Assembly (NCBI RefSeq): GCF_014694315.1
Contig: NZ_JAAOXD010000007.1
Span: forward strand, 102,825-166,824
Reading direction: 5' to 3'
DNA: 64,000 bases
Origin: Arthrobacter ipis
Lineage (GTDB): Bacteria > Actinomycetota > Actinomycetes > Actinomycetales > Micrococcaceae
In this document: piece after piece, positions 25,629 through 33,475 of the stretch
How positions within the stretch are numbered: the stretch's first letter is position 1
Layout: every line of letters begins with the position of its first letter
Translations under genes and position numbers: made by a program
Notes under the pieces: model-generated
What the model was told of the DNA's origin: nothing
The model's input: only the letters and a program-made list of their open reading frames with translations
Database searches by the model: none

Positions 25629-26543
25629 TCAGGCAGCACCCGGGAATGCGCCGGCCCCGGCGAGTCCGGAGCGCGGCGACGCCTCCACCAGCGAACAGAT
25701 CCACCGGCCCAGCTCTATGGCACGCGCCGGATCGATGGACGTCTCGAACCCGCCGCGGCCCAGCATCCACACAAGGTCCTCGGTGGAGATGTTGCCGGCG
25801 GCGCCGGGGGCGAAGGGGCAGCCGCCCAGGCCGCCCACCGCGCTGTCGAAGGTTCTTACGCCTGCCGCCATGGCGGCATAGGTGTTTGCGAGCGCCGTGT
25901 GCCGTGTCTCGTGCAAGTGCGCGCGAAGTGGGACTTCGGTCTCCTGGCCCAGGTCGGCAAACAGCTCGCCGACCTGCCATGGCACCGCACATCCGATCGT
26001 GTCCGCAAGTGCCACTTCCGCCAGCTTCCCGCGCTCCATGGCACCGCGGATGACGGTGAGCGTCTGCTCCTTGGGGACATCACCCTGGTAGGGGCAGCCA
26101 AAGGCGACGGCGGCGGTCACCGTAAGCGGGATCGACGCCGCGGCTGCGATCGAGGACACCTCTTCCAAGGCGTCGAGTGCCGCCGCCACAGTGGTGTTCT
26201 GGTTGGCAGCGGCAAAGGCGTCAGTCACCGGCAGCACGTAGTTCATCTCGTCAACTCCGGCATCAACAGCGCGCGTGGCACCCCTTGTGTTCAGGACGAG
26301 CCCGATGTAGCTCGCCCCGGCGTCGCGGGACACGCCAGCCATGACGGCATCCGCGTCCGCCATCTGCGGGACTTTTCGCGGATTCACGAAGCTGACCGCT
26401 TCAATGCGGCGGGCACCCAGGGCGATGAGTTCATCGATGAGCCGCAGCTTGTTTTCGGTACTAACGGGCACCTTCTCATTTTGCAGCCCGTCCCGGGGAC
26501 TCACATCCACGATGGAAACGGTCCTTTGCGGCTGGGTATTCAT
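25629..26543 (-). CDS. Hydroxymethylglutaryl-CoA lyase-like aldolase
   Basis: 304 residues, a TIM-barrel HMGL-family enzyme. Present are the N-terminal VDVSPRDGLQNEKVPV (catalytic Arg and metal-binding Asp), AHLHETRHTALANTYAA (the two metal His, but Glu-Thr-Arg where HMG-CoA lyases have Asp-Thr-Tyr), GGLGGCPFAPGAAGN (catalytic Cys loop) and STEDLVWML. The changed motif and the CoA-transferase partner suggest a 3-hydroxyacyl-CoA cleavage other than HMG-CoA, for example a citramalyl-CoA-type substrate; this is inference. Its ATG overlaps the CoA-transferase stop by one base. Confidence 0.88.
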   Translation of the reverse strand: MNTQPQRTVSIVDVSPRDGLQNEKVPVSTENKLRLIDELIALGARRIEAVSFVNPRKVPQMADADAVMAGVSRDAGASYIGLVLNTRGATRAVDAGVDEMNYVLPVTDAFAAANQNTTVAAALDALEEVSSIAAAASIPLTVTAAVAFGCPYQGDVPKEQTLTVIRGAMERGKLAEVALADTIGCAVPWQVGELFADLGQETEVPLRAHLHETRHTALANTYAAMAAGVRTFDSAVGGLGGCPFAPGAAGNISTEDLVWMLGRGGFETSIDPARAIELGRWICSLVEASPRSGLAGAGAFPGAA

Positions 26544-27808
26544 CAGATGGCCCCCTGCTCTTTGGCGTGCTGCAGTTCCTCGTCCGAAAGCTTTAGCAGC
26601 CCTTCGTACACATCCCTGTTGTGCGAGCCGGGCTGCAGAGGACCGCTCCAGCCGATCCCGCCGGCGCTTCGCGTAAGTTTTGGCACGATGCCGGGTTGGA
26701 TAACGCTGCCCAGTCTGTCATCGGGAACGTCCACGAGCATCTCCCGGGCGCGCAGCTGGGGGTCGTCGAAGATGTCCTCGATGCTGCTCACCGGACTGTT
26801 GGGAACGGAGTGGCGGTCCAGCAGCGCGGTGAGTTCCTCGTGGCTGAAGCCTCCTGCCCACTCGGCGATCAGCGATTCCAGCTCCTCCTGGTGGGCGCCC
26901 CGTGCCGCATGATTGCTGTACCGCGCATCGCTGACGAGTTCCGGTCTTCCCATCGCCGCTGCCAGGCGCACAAACACGGAATCCTGGTTGGCAGCGATCA
27001 CCACCCATTTGCCGTCGCTGGAACGGAATATGTTGGACGGAGCTATCCCCTTCAGGCCAGAGCCGCTGGGCCCGGGGACCACCCCGCTTGCGGCATAGTC
27101 CGGCACCGCACTCTCCAGCAGGGAGAAGCAGGCTTCAACGAGGGACACATCCACCACCTGGCCCGTTCCGCCTCGGGCGTCCCGCCAATAGAGGGCCATG
27201 AGGATGCCCTGCAGGGCGTACAGTGACGCCAGGCTGTCGCCCAGGGAGATGCCGGTTCGCGGAGGCGCCTGATCGGGATAACCGTTGAGGTACCTGAGGC
27301 CACCACGGGCTTCGGCCACAGAGGCATACCCGGGCTTCTGCGCATCGGGCCCGGTCTGGCCATAGCCTGAGACCCTGGCGATGATAAGGCCCGGATTCGC
27401 TTTCCACAGCTCCTCCGGCGCCAGCCCAAGTTTTTCAAGCGTTCCCGGCCTGAAGTTCTCGAGGATGACATCCGCCTCACGGCACAACTCAAGAAACAGT
27501 TCCCGCCCCCGTGGCACCTTGAGATCAAGCGTCACACACTTCTTGCCGCGGGACTGCACCGACCACCATAGCGTATGGTCCTTGAGCCGGCTGCGGCCCC
27601 ATTCACGCATCGGATCCGGCCTGTCAGGGGACTCAATCTTGATCACTTCCGCACCGAAATCGGCAAGCTGCCGGCCTGCGAAGGGCCCGGCAATCAGGGA
27701 TCCAAGTTCAAGGACCCGGACGCCCACCAGTGGGGCGGCCCCCTGCTGACCAGTTGACTGCGCCGCCATACCGGCCGCTTGTGTGGTCGTTTCGGATGCG
27801 TTCGCCAT
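26543..27808 (-). CDS. Family III CoA-transferase (CaiB/BaiF)
   Basis: 421 residues. LELGSLIAGPFAGRQLADFGAEVIKIESP is the family opening. The catalytic Asp is expected in the GISLGDSLASLYA region, and ILENFRPGTLEKLG, VDVSLVEACFSLL and NNxP-like SVPNSPV near residue 325 are also typical. It would move CoA from succinyl-CoA or acetyl-CoA to a carboxylic acid so that the downstream lyase can cleave the thioester. AGGAG stands six bases before the ATG. First gene of the pair, with a palindrome about 110 bases upstream. Confidence 0.92.
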   Translation of the reverse strand: MANASETTTQAAGMAAQSTGQQGAAPLVGVRVLELGSLIAGPFAGRQLADFGAEVIKIESPDRPDPMREWGRSRLKDHTLWWSVQSRGKKCVTLDLKVPRGRELFLELCREADVILENFRPGTLEKLGLAPEELWKANPGLIIARVSGYGQTGPDAQKPGYASVAEARGGLRYLNGYPDQAPPRTGISLGDSLASLYALQGILMALYWRDARGGTGQVVDVSLVEACFSLLESAVPDYAASGVVPGPSGSGLKGIAPSNIFRSSDGKWVVIAANQDSVFVRLAAAMGRPELVSDARYSNHAARGAHQEELESLIAEWAGGFSHEELTALLDRHSVPNSPVSSIEDIFDDPQLRAREMLVDVPDDRLGSVIQPGIVPKLTRSAGGIGWSGPLQPGSHNRDVYEGLLKLSDEELQHAKEQGAI

Positions 27809-27919
27809 TGGGGCTCCTGTTCTGCCACGCAGGAACTCTGGGGCAGCGTTCGCGGTTCGAGAATGGGGGCCTGGTCAGCGGAGCCTACTAAAGCGGCTGA
27901 CCGGGAACCCCTGTGTTAT

Positions 27920-27949
27920 CCATATTGTGGACCTAAATCCACGATATGG
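27920..27949. promoter_or_regulatory. 30-bp palindrome upstream of the CoA-transferase gene
   Basis: Arms CCATATTGTGGA (27920-27931) and TCCACGATATGG (27938-27949) are complementary except for one position. It spans the stop codon of the IclR gene and lies 112 bases before the CoA-transferase start. A related 30-base element is found at 28837-28866. Candidate operator of the adjacent IclR-type regulator; a terminator role is the alternative. Confidence 0.6.
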
Positions 27950-28730
27950 GTAGACCCTCCCGCGGGATTGTTCCTCCGATGACCCGGGTCGATTCTTCTG
28001 CAGCAGCCAGAACGGTCTCCACCCACGAGGAGCAAACGTCGTACGGCATCCGCATCGCCGGCCCCATGACAGTGAGTGCACCGTACAGTTCGGCCTGCGG
28101 TCCAAAGATCGGCGCCGAGATACCGCTAGCGCCCGAGACGCGTTCTCCGGTGGTTATGGCAAACCCGTCCGCCCTCGCCTTCATGACGGAAGCTTCCAGG
28201 TCGGAGGCATCTGTGATGGTCTGCTCCGTCATTGTTTGGAGCCCGGACCGGTACACCCGCTCTGCCACGTCCGGGTTCCATGCCAGGAGTACCCGGCCGG
28301 CCGCGCCGACGTGCAGCGGCATGATTTCGCCCACCTGCACCACCCTTCTGAGCATCCGCCGTGTTTCAGCAAGCGCGATGCATACCCGCTTGCCCTGGGA
28401 TTCCCGGAATATGCAGGCCGTTTCACCGAGCTCATCCCGCAGCCTGCGCAGGACAGGACTTAGCAGCTCAAGGAAGTCAAGGCCCTGGGTGGCAGGAGCG
28501 GCCCAGTGTGCCATCCGGACACCCACCCTGAATTTGTCCCCATGTCGGTCCAGGATGCCCTCTTGGACCATGTTTGCAACGAGTCGCTGGACAGTCGAAT
28601 GCGGGACTGAGGTGGCCGCTCGGATCTCGGCAAGCGACAGCTCCGGCCGCTCAAGCGAAAAGACGTCCAGGATGCCCGTGATCTTTCGAAGGACCAGCAG
28701 GGGCGTCCCCGAGGAATCGTTGGAACTCAT
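27933..28730 (-). CDS. IclR-family transcriptional regulator
   Basis: 265 residues from the ATG at 28730 (a TTG two codons earlier is possible). The winged helix is at ~10-75 (LRKITGILDVFSLERPELSLAEIRAATSVPHSTVQRLVANM) and the effector-binding domain is at ~85-250 (CIALAETRRMLRRVVQVGEIMPLHVGAAGRVLLAW; TTGERVSGASGISAPIFGP). It lies between the CoA-transferase/lyase genes and the divergent importer genes, which it probably controls. Matching palindromes sit at both ends of it. No good ribosome site is visible, so the message may be short-leadered. Confidence 0.88.
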   Translation of the reverse strand: MSSNDSSGTPLLVLRKITGILDVFSLERPELSLAEIRAATSVPHSTVQRLVANMVQEGILDRHGDKFRVGVRMAHWAAPATQGLDFLELLSPVLRRLRDELGETACIFRESQGKRVCIALAETRRMLRRVVQVGEIMPLHVGAAGRVLLAWNPDVAERVYRSGLQTMTEQTITDASDLEASVMKARADGFAITTGERVSGASGISAPIFGPQAELYGALTVMGPAMRMPYDVCSSWVETVLAAAEESTRVIGGTIPREGLPISWI

Positions 28731-28836
28731 GGACAAAGTGTAAGAGTGTCCGGTTGCTGCGCGCGCGGGGCCGCCCCGCCGGCGCCCGCAGCCAATTGCG
28801 CATTGAGTGTGACAGAGGTTACTGCTAGCATCAGGT

Positions 28837-28866
28837 CCACATCATGATGGTGAACCCACGATGTGG
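28837..28866. promoter_or_regulatory. 30-bp palindrome upstream of the ABC importer
   Basis: Begins CCACATC and ends CCCACGATGTGG; 9 of 12 arm positions are complementary. The right arm matches that of the 27920-27949 element at 10 of 12 positions and the total length is identical. It lies in the 247-base divergent region between the iclR gene and the importer, 111 bases before the ATPase start. The spacing to the regulated start is nearly the same as at the first site. Confidence 0.6.
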
Positions 28867-28977
28867 CCACTCTCCCAAATCGTCAAACCGGTTGGGCGAG
28901 CGGAGGGACGCACCAATGTTCCGCGAGTAAGAATCAGCAGCGACCAGAATCGGCCAGCGTCGGCCGGGAAGAGTGCA

Positions 28978-29820
28978 ATGATGCCAGCTGCACAGGCAGA
29001 CCCGAAAAAGTACGCGGTGGAACTCACCGGGTGCACTAAGCAGTTCCCCACGCCAGGGGGTGAAACTTACTTTGCCGTGCGCGACATCAATCTCAAGGTA
29101 GAACCCGGCCGCTTCGTCTCGATCGTCGGTCCCACCGGCTCCGGGAAGTCAACCATCCTGAACATGGCGGCGGGCCTCCTGAGCCCCAGCGTGGGTGAGG
29201 TGAAGAGCTTCGGCGAAGCTGTGAGCGGCGTGAACCGCCGGGCCTCCTACATGTTCCAACAGGATCCCCTCCTGCCGTGGAAGACCGTAATCGACAACGT
29301 GAGCCTGGGCCTGACCATGGCTGGCGTATCGAAGGCGGAGGCACATTCAGAGGCCCGGCGCTGGATCGAGAAGGTGGGCCTGAAGAATTTCGCGGACCGC
29401 TATCCGCACCAGCTCAGTGGCGGCATGCGCAAGCGCACCGCCGTCGCCCAGGCCTGGATCGTCAATCCCGATATCCTCCTCATGGACGAGCCGTTCTCGG
29501 CCCTGGACGTGCAGACCCGCCAGATCATGGAGAACGAACTGCTCCAGCTCTGGCAGGAATCGGGCAAGGCAGTCGTCTTCATCACGCACGACCTGGATGA
29601 GGCCATCGCCCTCTCCGACGAGGTGGTGATCCTTGGGGCGGGGCCGGGAAGCACGGTGGTGGGCAGCTACGAAATTGACATCCCGCGTCCGCGCGACCTG
29701 CTCGACATCCGGGATGACCCGCAGTTCGTTGCCCTCCACCGGGAAATCTGGGGCAGGTTGAAGATCGAAGTCTCCAAAACCTATGAAACGGCCATGGCGG
29801 AAGAAGGCGAAGTCGCATGA
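28978..29820 (+). CDS. ABC importer ATP-binding protein, nitrate/sulfonate/taurine type
   Basis: 280 residues from the ATG at 28978 (a second ATG follows at once; the frame is open 39 codons upstream but has no ribosome site there). Walker A is GPTGSGKSTI, the Q-loop segment FQQDPLLPWKTVIDNV is typical of SsuB/TauB/NrtD, the signature is LSGGMRKRTAVAQAW and Walker B is LLMDEPFSALD. It energises uptake by the next two gene products. It is joined to the permease gene by an ATGA overlap. Confidence 0.93.
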   Translation: MMPAAQADPKKYAVELTGCTKQFPTPGGETYFAVRDINLKVEPGRFVSIVGPTGSGKSTILNMAAGLLSPSVGEVKSFGEAVSGVNRRASYMFQQDPLLPWKTVIDNVSLGLTMAGVSKAEAHSEARRWIEKVGLKNFADRYPHQLSGGMRKRTAVAQAWIVNPDILLMDEPFSALDVQTRQIMENELLQLWQESGKAVVFITHDLDEAIALSDEVVILGAGPGSTVVGSYEIDIPRPRDLLDIRDDPQFVALHREIWGRLKIEVSKTYETAMAEEGEVA

Positions 29821-30665
29821 CGCTCGTGGGATCCAAGAAGAACGGGCTGTCTGCGGCCTTGGACGGCAGAGGCACGCGCCGCCGGAGGCGCAGGGGCGAC
29901 ATATCGCCGCTTGCCATGCGGACGGCTCAGCTGATCCTCACTGCGGCAGTCCTTGGCGCCTGGGAACTATCCGTGCGGACCGGCCTGGTTGACGAGTTCT
30001 TCTTTCCGCTTCCGTCCGACATCTTCCAGACCGTCTGGCTGTGGGTGTCATCAGGGTTTGTCTTCCCGCACTTGTGGATCACGATGCAGGAAGCCATCCT
30101 CGCCTTTCTGGTGGGCGCTGCCGCCGGGCTCCTTCTGGGGTTCGTCCTGGCCCGCGTGCGTTTTCTTGAGCGGCTGCTGGATCCGTTCCTGCAGATGTTC
30201 AACGCCCTCCCCCGCGTTGTCCTGGCGCCGATCTTCCTGCTCTGGTTCGGGCTGGGCATCTGGTCCAAGGTCGCATTCGGCTTCACCCTGGTGTTCTTCA
30301 TTGTCTTCTTCAACACCCTCGAGGGTGTCAAGAGTGTGGACCGGGTCCTGGTCGACAATGCCCGGATGCTCGGAGCATCCGAGAAGCAGCTACTGCGCCA
30401 CGTGTTCATCCCCAGCGCACTGACCTGGATCTTTTCCAGCCTGCATATCAGTGTCGGTTTCGCGATCACCGGCGCCGTGGTGGGCGAGTATCTCGGCGCG
30501 TCCGCCGGCGTCGGCTATGCGATCGCCCAGGCCCAAGGCGTCTTCGACACGAAGGGCGTCTTTGCCGGGATGTTCATCCTGATGATCGTGGTCCTGATTA
30601 TCGACCTCCTTGTTAACCGCCTGGAGCGGCACCTCCTTCGGTGGCGCCCCGCCCAGTCGTCCTAA
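29817..30665 (+). CDS. ABC importer permease, SsuC/TauC type
   Basis: 282 residues with a basic cytoplasmic N-terminus (RGTRRRRRRGD) and six hydrophobic segments. The EAA loop that docks with the ATPase is near residue 178 (NARMLGASEKQLLRHVFIPSALTWIFS). DPFLQMFNALPRVVLAPIFLLWFGLG is the typical family segment. It overlaps the ATPase gene by four bases and precedes the binding-protein gene by 30 bases. Confidence 0.93.
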   Translation: MTLVGSKKNGLSAALDGRGTRRRRRRGDISPLAMRTAQLILTAAVLGAWELSVRTGLVDEFFFPLPSDIFQTVWLWVSSGFVFPHLWITMQEAILAFLVGAAAGLLLGFVLARVRFLERLLDPFLQMFNALPRVVLAPIFLLWFGLGIWSKVAFGFTLVFFIVFFNTLEGVKSVDRVLVDNARMLGASEKQLLRHVFIPSALTWIFSSLHISVGFAITGAVVGEYLGASAGVGYAIAQAQGVFDTKGVFAGMFILMIVVLIIDLLVNRLERHLLRWRPAQSS

Positions 30666-30695
30666 ACCAACATCACTGCCTGAAGGGACACCACG

Positions 30696-31796
30696 ATGAA
30701 ACACAACGAAGGCCAGCACAGGCACCGCCGGCTTGTCAGGCCGCTCACCCTCATCGCTTCCGTAGCCTTGGCCCTCTCGGCCTGCGGTGCGCCATCCGCG
30801 GCGCCTCCCGGACAGACCGGCAGCCCAGGCGCTTCCGGCGGTGCCGGCGGTGCCGGCGGTGCCGGCGGTGCCAAGGTAACCATCGGCATCGGCGGCCAGA
30901 CCCTCCTCACTTACCTCCCGACCACCCTCGCCCAGGAACTGGGCTACTACCAGGAGGAAGGCGTGAACGTCGAACTGCAGGACCTGCAGGGTGGCTCGAA
31001 GGCACTCACTGCCATGATCGGCGGCAGCACCAACGTGACGAGCGGTTACTACGAGCACACGATCCAGATGCAGGCTAAGAACCAGAGCGTCAAGGCCTTC
31101 GTTGATATGGGCCGGTCGTCCGGCCTTGCACTGCTCGTGGCACCGAAGAATGAAGGCAAGATCAAGTCCATAGCCGATCTCAAGGGCAAGAATGTGGGGG
31201 TGACGTCCCCCGGGTCCTCCACAGACATGTTCATCAAGTTCCTGCTCGCCAAGAACGGCCTGCAGCAGACGGACGCCGCCGTGTCCGCCATCGGCGCCGG
31301 CTCCTCGGCCGTGGCCGCAATGGAGCAGGGCCAGGTTGACGCGGCCGTGATGCTCGAGCCGGACATCTCCGTGCTTAACAAGCGGATCGGACACGACCTG
31401 CCGGTCCTCGAGGACGTCCGTACCGCCGAGGGACTGAAGGAAGTTTTCGAGACTGACGCCTGGCCTTCCTCCAGCCTCTATGCCAAGGCCGAGTGGTTGG
31501 AACAGAACAAAGAGACGGCCGGCAAGCTCGCGAAGGCAATCAAGCGCACGCTTGAGTTCATCGATGGACATTCCGGTGAAGAGATCGCTGCGAAGATGCC
31601 CGAAAAGTTCGCGGGCGGGGACAAGGCGCTGTATGCCAAGGTTATTGCTGAGCTGAAAGAGACGCTAAGCAAGGACGGCGCCTTCACCGAAGACGGCGTC
31701 AAAGCCGTCCTGAAGACCCAGCGCGTGGCCAACCCGGAAATCGGCGACAAGGCCATCAAGCTGGAGGATACCTACACCAACGAGTTTGTGAAGTAG
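30696..31796 (+). CDS. ABC importer substrate-binding lipoprotein, NMT1/SsuA-like
   Basis: 366 residues. The signal peptide has the lipobox LSAC (Cys30), then a Gly/Ala/Ser linker with four GGA units encoded by perfect nine-base repeats. The binding domain opens TLLTYLPTTLAQELGYYQEEG and contains GSKALTAMIGGSTNV and VGVTSPGSSTDMFIKFLLA, the pattern of NrtA/SsuA/ThiY-type periplasmic proteins. Ligands of this family are small anions (sulfonates, nitrate, aromatic or short carboxylates) or pyrimidine precursors. The adjacent CoA-transferase points to a carboxylate here, which is inference. Confidence 0.92.
   Translation: MKHNEGQHRHRRLVRPLTLIASVALALSACGAPSAAPPGQTGSPGASGGAGGAGGAGGAKVTIGIGGQTLLTYLPTTLAQELGYYQEEGVNVELQDLQGGSKALTAMIGGSTNVTSGYYEHTIQMQAKNQSVKAFVDMGRSSGLALLVAPKNEGKIKSIADLKGKNVGVTSPGSSTDMFIKFLLAKNGLQQTDAAVSAIGAGSSAVAAMEQGQVDAAVMLEPDISVLNKRIGHDLPVLEDVRTAEGLKEVFETDAWPSSSLYAKAEWLEQNKETAGKLAKAIKRTLEFIDGHSGEEIAAKMPEKFAGGDKALYAKVIAELKETLSKDGAFTEDGVKAVLKTQRVANPEIGDKAIKLEDTYTNEFVK
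30837..30872 (+). repeat. Four perfect 9-bp repeats in a coding linker
   Basis: GGCGGTGCC four times in a row, encoding Gly-Gly-Ala units between the lipid-anchored Cys and the binding domain. Copy number could vary without a frameshift, changing linker length. Confidence 0.9.
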
Positions 31797-31810
31797 GGGC
31801 CTAAGGCAAG

Positions 31811-31861
31811 GCCACACGTTGGGCCCGTCATCCGGAACGGATGACGGGCCCAACGTGTGGC
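31811..31861. terminator. Perfect 24-bp hairpin after the importer operon
   Basis: Arms at 31811-31834 and 31838-31861 are perfectly complementary with a GAA loop, 14 bases after the binding-protein stop. No T run follows. It should stop or protect the importer message, and it also lies only 35 bases before the LysE-type start. Confidence 0.8.
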
Positions 31862-31896
31862 TGGCTGGGTATACGCCGCCAGCGTTACCATCAGGC

Positions 31897-32532
31897 ATGC
31901 TCCCGCTGCAGAATCTGTTGGCATTTGCCTTGGTCTCCGCATTGCTCATCGCCGTGCCGGGTCCCAGCGTCCTGTTCGTCATCGGACGGTCGCTGGCTTT
32001 GGGGCGGCGGGGCGGACTGCTGAGTGTCATCGGCAACGCGGCCGGAGAACTGCTGCAGATCACAGCCGTAGCGTTGGGGCTCGGCGTGGTGCTGGCTGAG
32101 TCGTTGCTGCTGTTCACCGTGGTGAAGTTTGCCGGCGCGGCCTACCTCATCTATCTGGGAATCCAGGCTGTGCTCCACCGCCGGGGCGGCCCTTCAGGCC
32201 CTGATCCGTCCAGGCCGGCGACCACCCGGCGGATTCTGCGTGAAGGCTTCATTGTCGGGGCCACGAATCCGAAGTCCGTCGTGTTCTTCGTGGCGGTCCT
32301 CCCCCAGTTCGTGGACCATGCTGCCGGCGCCATTCCCGCCCAACTCGCCCTGCTTGGTGCCACGTTCCTGGCCATCGCGCTGGTTTCGGACAGCGTCTGG
32401 GCGCTGGCCGCGGGAACTGCGAGGCAGTGGTTCGCCCGCTCACCCCGCCGGGTGGCAGCTGTCACTACAACCGGCGGGGTGATGATGATCGGGCTCGGCG
32501 GCACCCTCGTCCTGACCGGTTCCAAAAGCTAA
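31897..32532 (+). CDS. LysE-family exporter
   Basis: 211 residues from the ATG at 31897; upstream frame is taken up by the hairpin. Six hydrophobic segments. Family signatures are IAVPGPSVLFVIGRSLALGRRGGLLSVIGNAAGE at the N-terminus, VKFAGAAYLIYLGIQAV, and GFIVGATNPKSVVFFVAVLPQFV with the conserved Asn-Pro-Lys. RhtB/LysE-type proteins export amino acids or homoserine lactones. The ribosome site is weak. The next gene is convergent. Confidence 0.92.
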   Translation: MLPLQNLLAFALVSALLIAVPGPSVLFVIGRSLALGRRGGLLSVIGNAAGELLQITAVALGLGVVLAESLLLFTVVKFAGAAYLIYLGIQAVLHRRGGPSGPDPSRPATTRRILREGFIVGATNPKSVVFFVAVLPQFVDHAAGAIPAQLALLGATFLAIALVSDSVWALAAGTARQWFARSPRRVAAVTTTGGVMMIGLGGTLVLTGSKS

Positions 32533-32556
32533 CGTGGGCCGCCCGCGACGGTGGGA

Positions 32557-33327
32557 CTACCGGGCGGACCAGCCGCCGTCCATCGTGTAGCTGGCCCCGG
32601 TGACCATTCCGGCGGCGTCGGAGGACAGCCATGCAACCAGGGATGCCACCTCCTCGGGTTCCACCAGGCGCTTCACAGCGGAATCGGTAAGCATCACCTT
32701 CGCCAGGACCTCCGACTCCGGAATCCCGTGGACACGCGACTGATCCGCGATCTGCTTCTCCACCAGCGGGGTCCGTACATAACCGGGGTTGATGCAGTTG
32801 GACGTGACCCCGTGCTCACCGCCTTCAAGTGCCGTCACCTTGCTCAGCCCCTCAAGCCCGTGCTTGGCCGAGACGTAGGCGCTCTTGAACGGGGAAGCCC
32901 GGAGACCGTGCACGGACGAAAGGTTGATGATGCGCCCAAAGCCGTTGGCGTACATGTGCGGCAAAGCGGCACGGATCAGCAGGAACGGTGCCTCAAGCAT
33001 GAGTGCCAGGATCCGCCGGAATGCCACGGGATCGAAGTCCTCGATCGGGCTGATGCGCTGGATGCCGGCGTTGTTCACCAGGATGTCGCAGTCCAGGCTC
33101 AGCGCGGCCAGCGCCTCAACGTCCAGGAGATCGACAGCCCAGGACGTGCCGCCCACCTCATCGGCGAGGGCCGCGGCGCCGGCTTCATCGACGTCGGCCA
33201 CCACCACTTTGGCCCCCCTGGCGGCCAGTTCCCGTACGCAGGCCGCGCCGATGCCGCTGGCACCGCCGGTAACCAGCGCCTTGCGGCCGTTCAGGTTTTT
33301 TTCCACGTCCGGACCTTGTGCGTCCAC
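32557..33327 (-). CDS. 3-hydroxybutyrate dehydrogenase (SDR)
   Basis: 256 residues from the GTG at 33327, preceded by GGAGGAG with six-base spacing. Classical SDR: cofactor site VTGGASGIGAACVREL, Asn in VNNAGIQRISPIEDF, catalytic Ser in IINLSSVHGL and Tyr/Lys in SAYVSAKHG. The pieces HGLRASPFKSAYVSAKHGLEGLSK and NPGYVRTPLVEKQI are the D-beta-hydroxybutyrate dehydrogenase signature (poly-hydroxybutyrate or ketone-body oxidation, NAD). Divergent from a LysR-type regulator that probably controls it. Confidence 0.9.
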   Translation of the reverse strand: MDAQGPDVEKNLNGRKALVTGGASGIGAACVRELAARGAKVVVADVDEAGAAALADEVGGTSWAVDLLDVEALAALSLDCDILVNNAGIQRISPIEDFDPVAFRRILALMLEAPFLLIRAALPHMYANGFGRIINLSSVHGLRASPFKSAYVSAKHGLEGLSKVTALEGGEHGVTSNCINPGYVRTPLVEKQIADQSRVHGIPESEVLAKVMLTDSAVKRLVEPEEVASLVAWLSSDAAGMVTGASYTMDGGWSAR

Positions 33328-33460
33328 AGTCTGCTCCTCCAAGTGTCCACGTTGACACGTGCCGCACGCCGTTCACTTCCAATACGTGCAGCACTTCCGA
33401 TTCACCCGAGTATTCCTGCAGACGGACCGCGGTTCAATGACTAATCAGGCACTGGTTTCG

Positions 33461-33472
33461 TGCAAAATTGCA
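33461..33472. promoter_or_regulatory. LysR-type palindrome at the regulator start
   Basis: TGCAAAATTGCA, five-base arms with a two-base centre, ends three bases before the LysR gene ATG, in the divergent bdh-lysR region. Its position fits autorepression. A second small inverted repeat, GTGTC/GACAC at 33343-33358, lies on the dehydrogenase side. Confidence 0.5.
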
Positions 33473-33475
33473 GAT

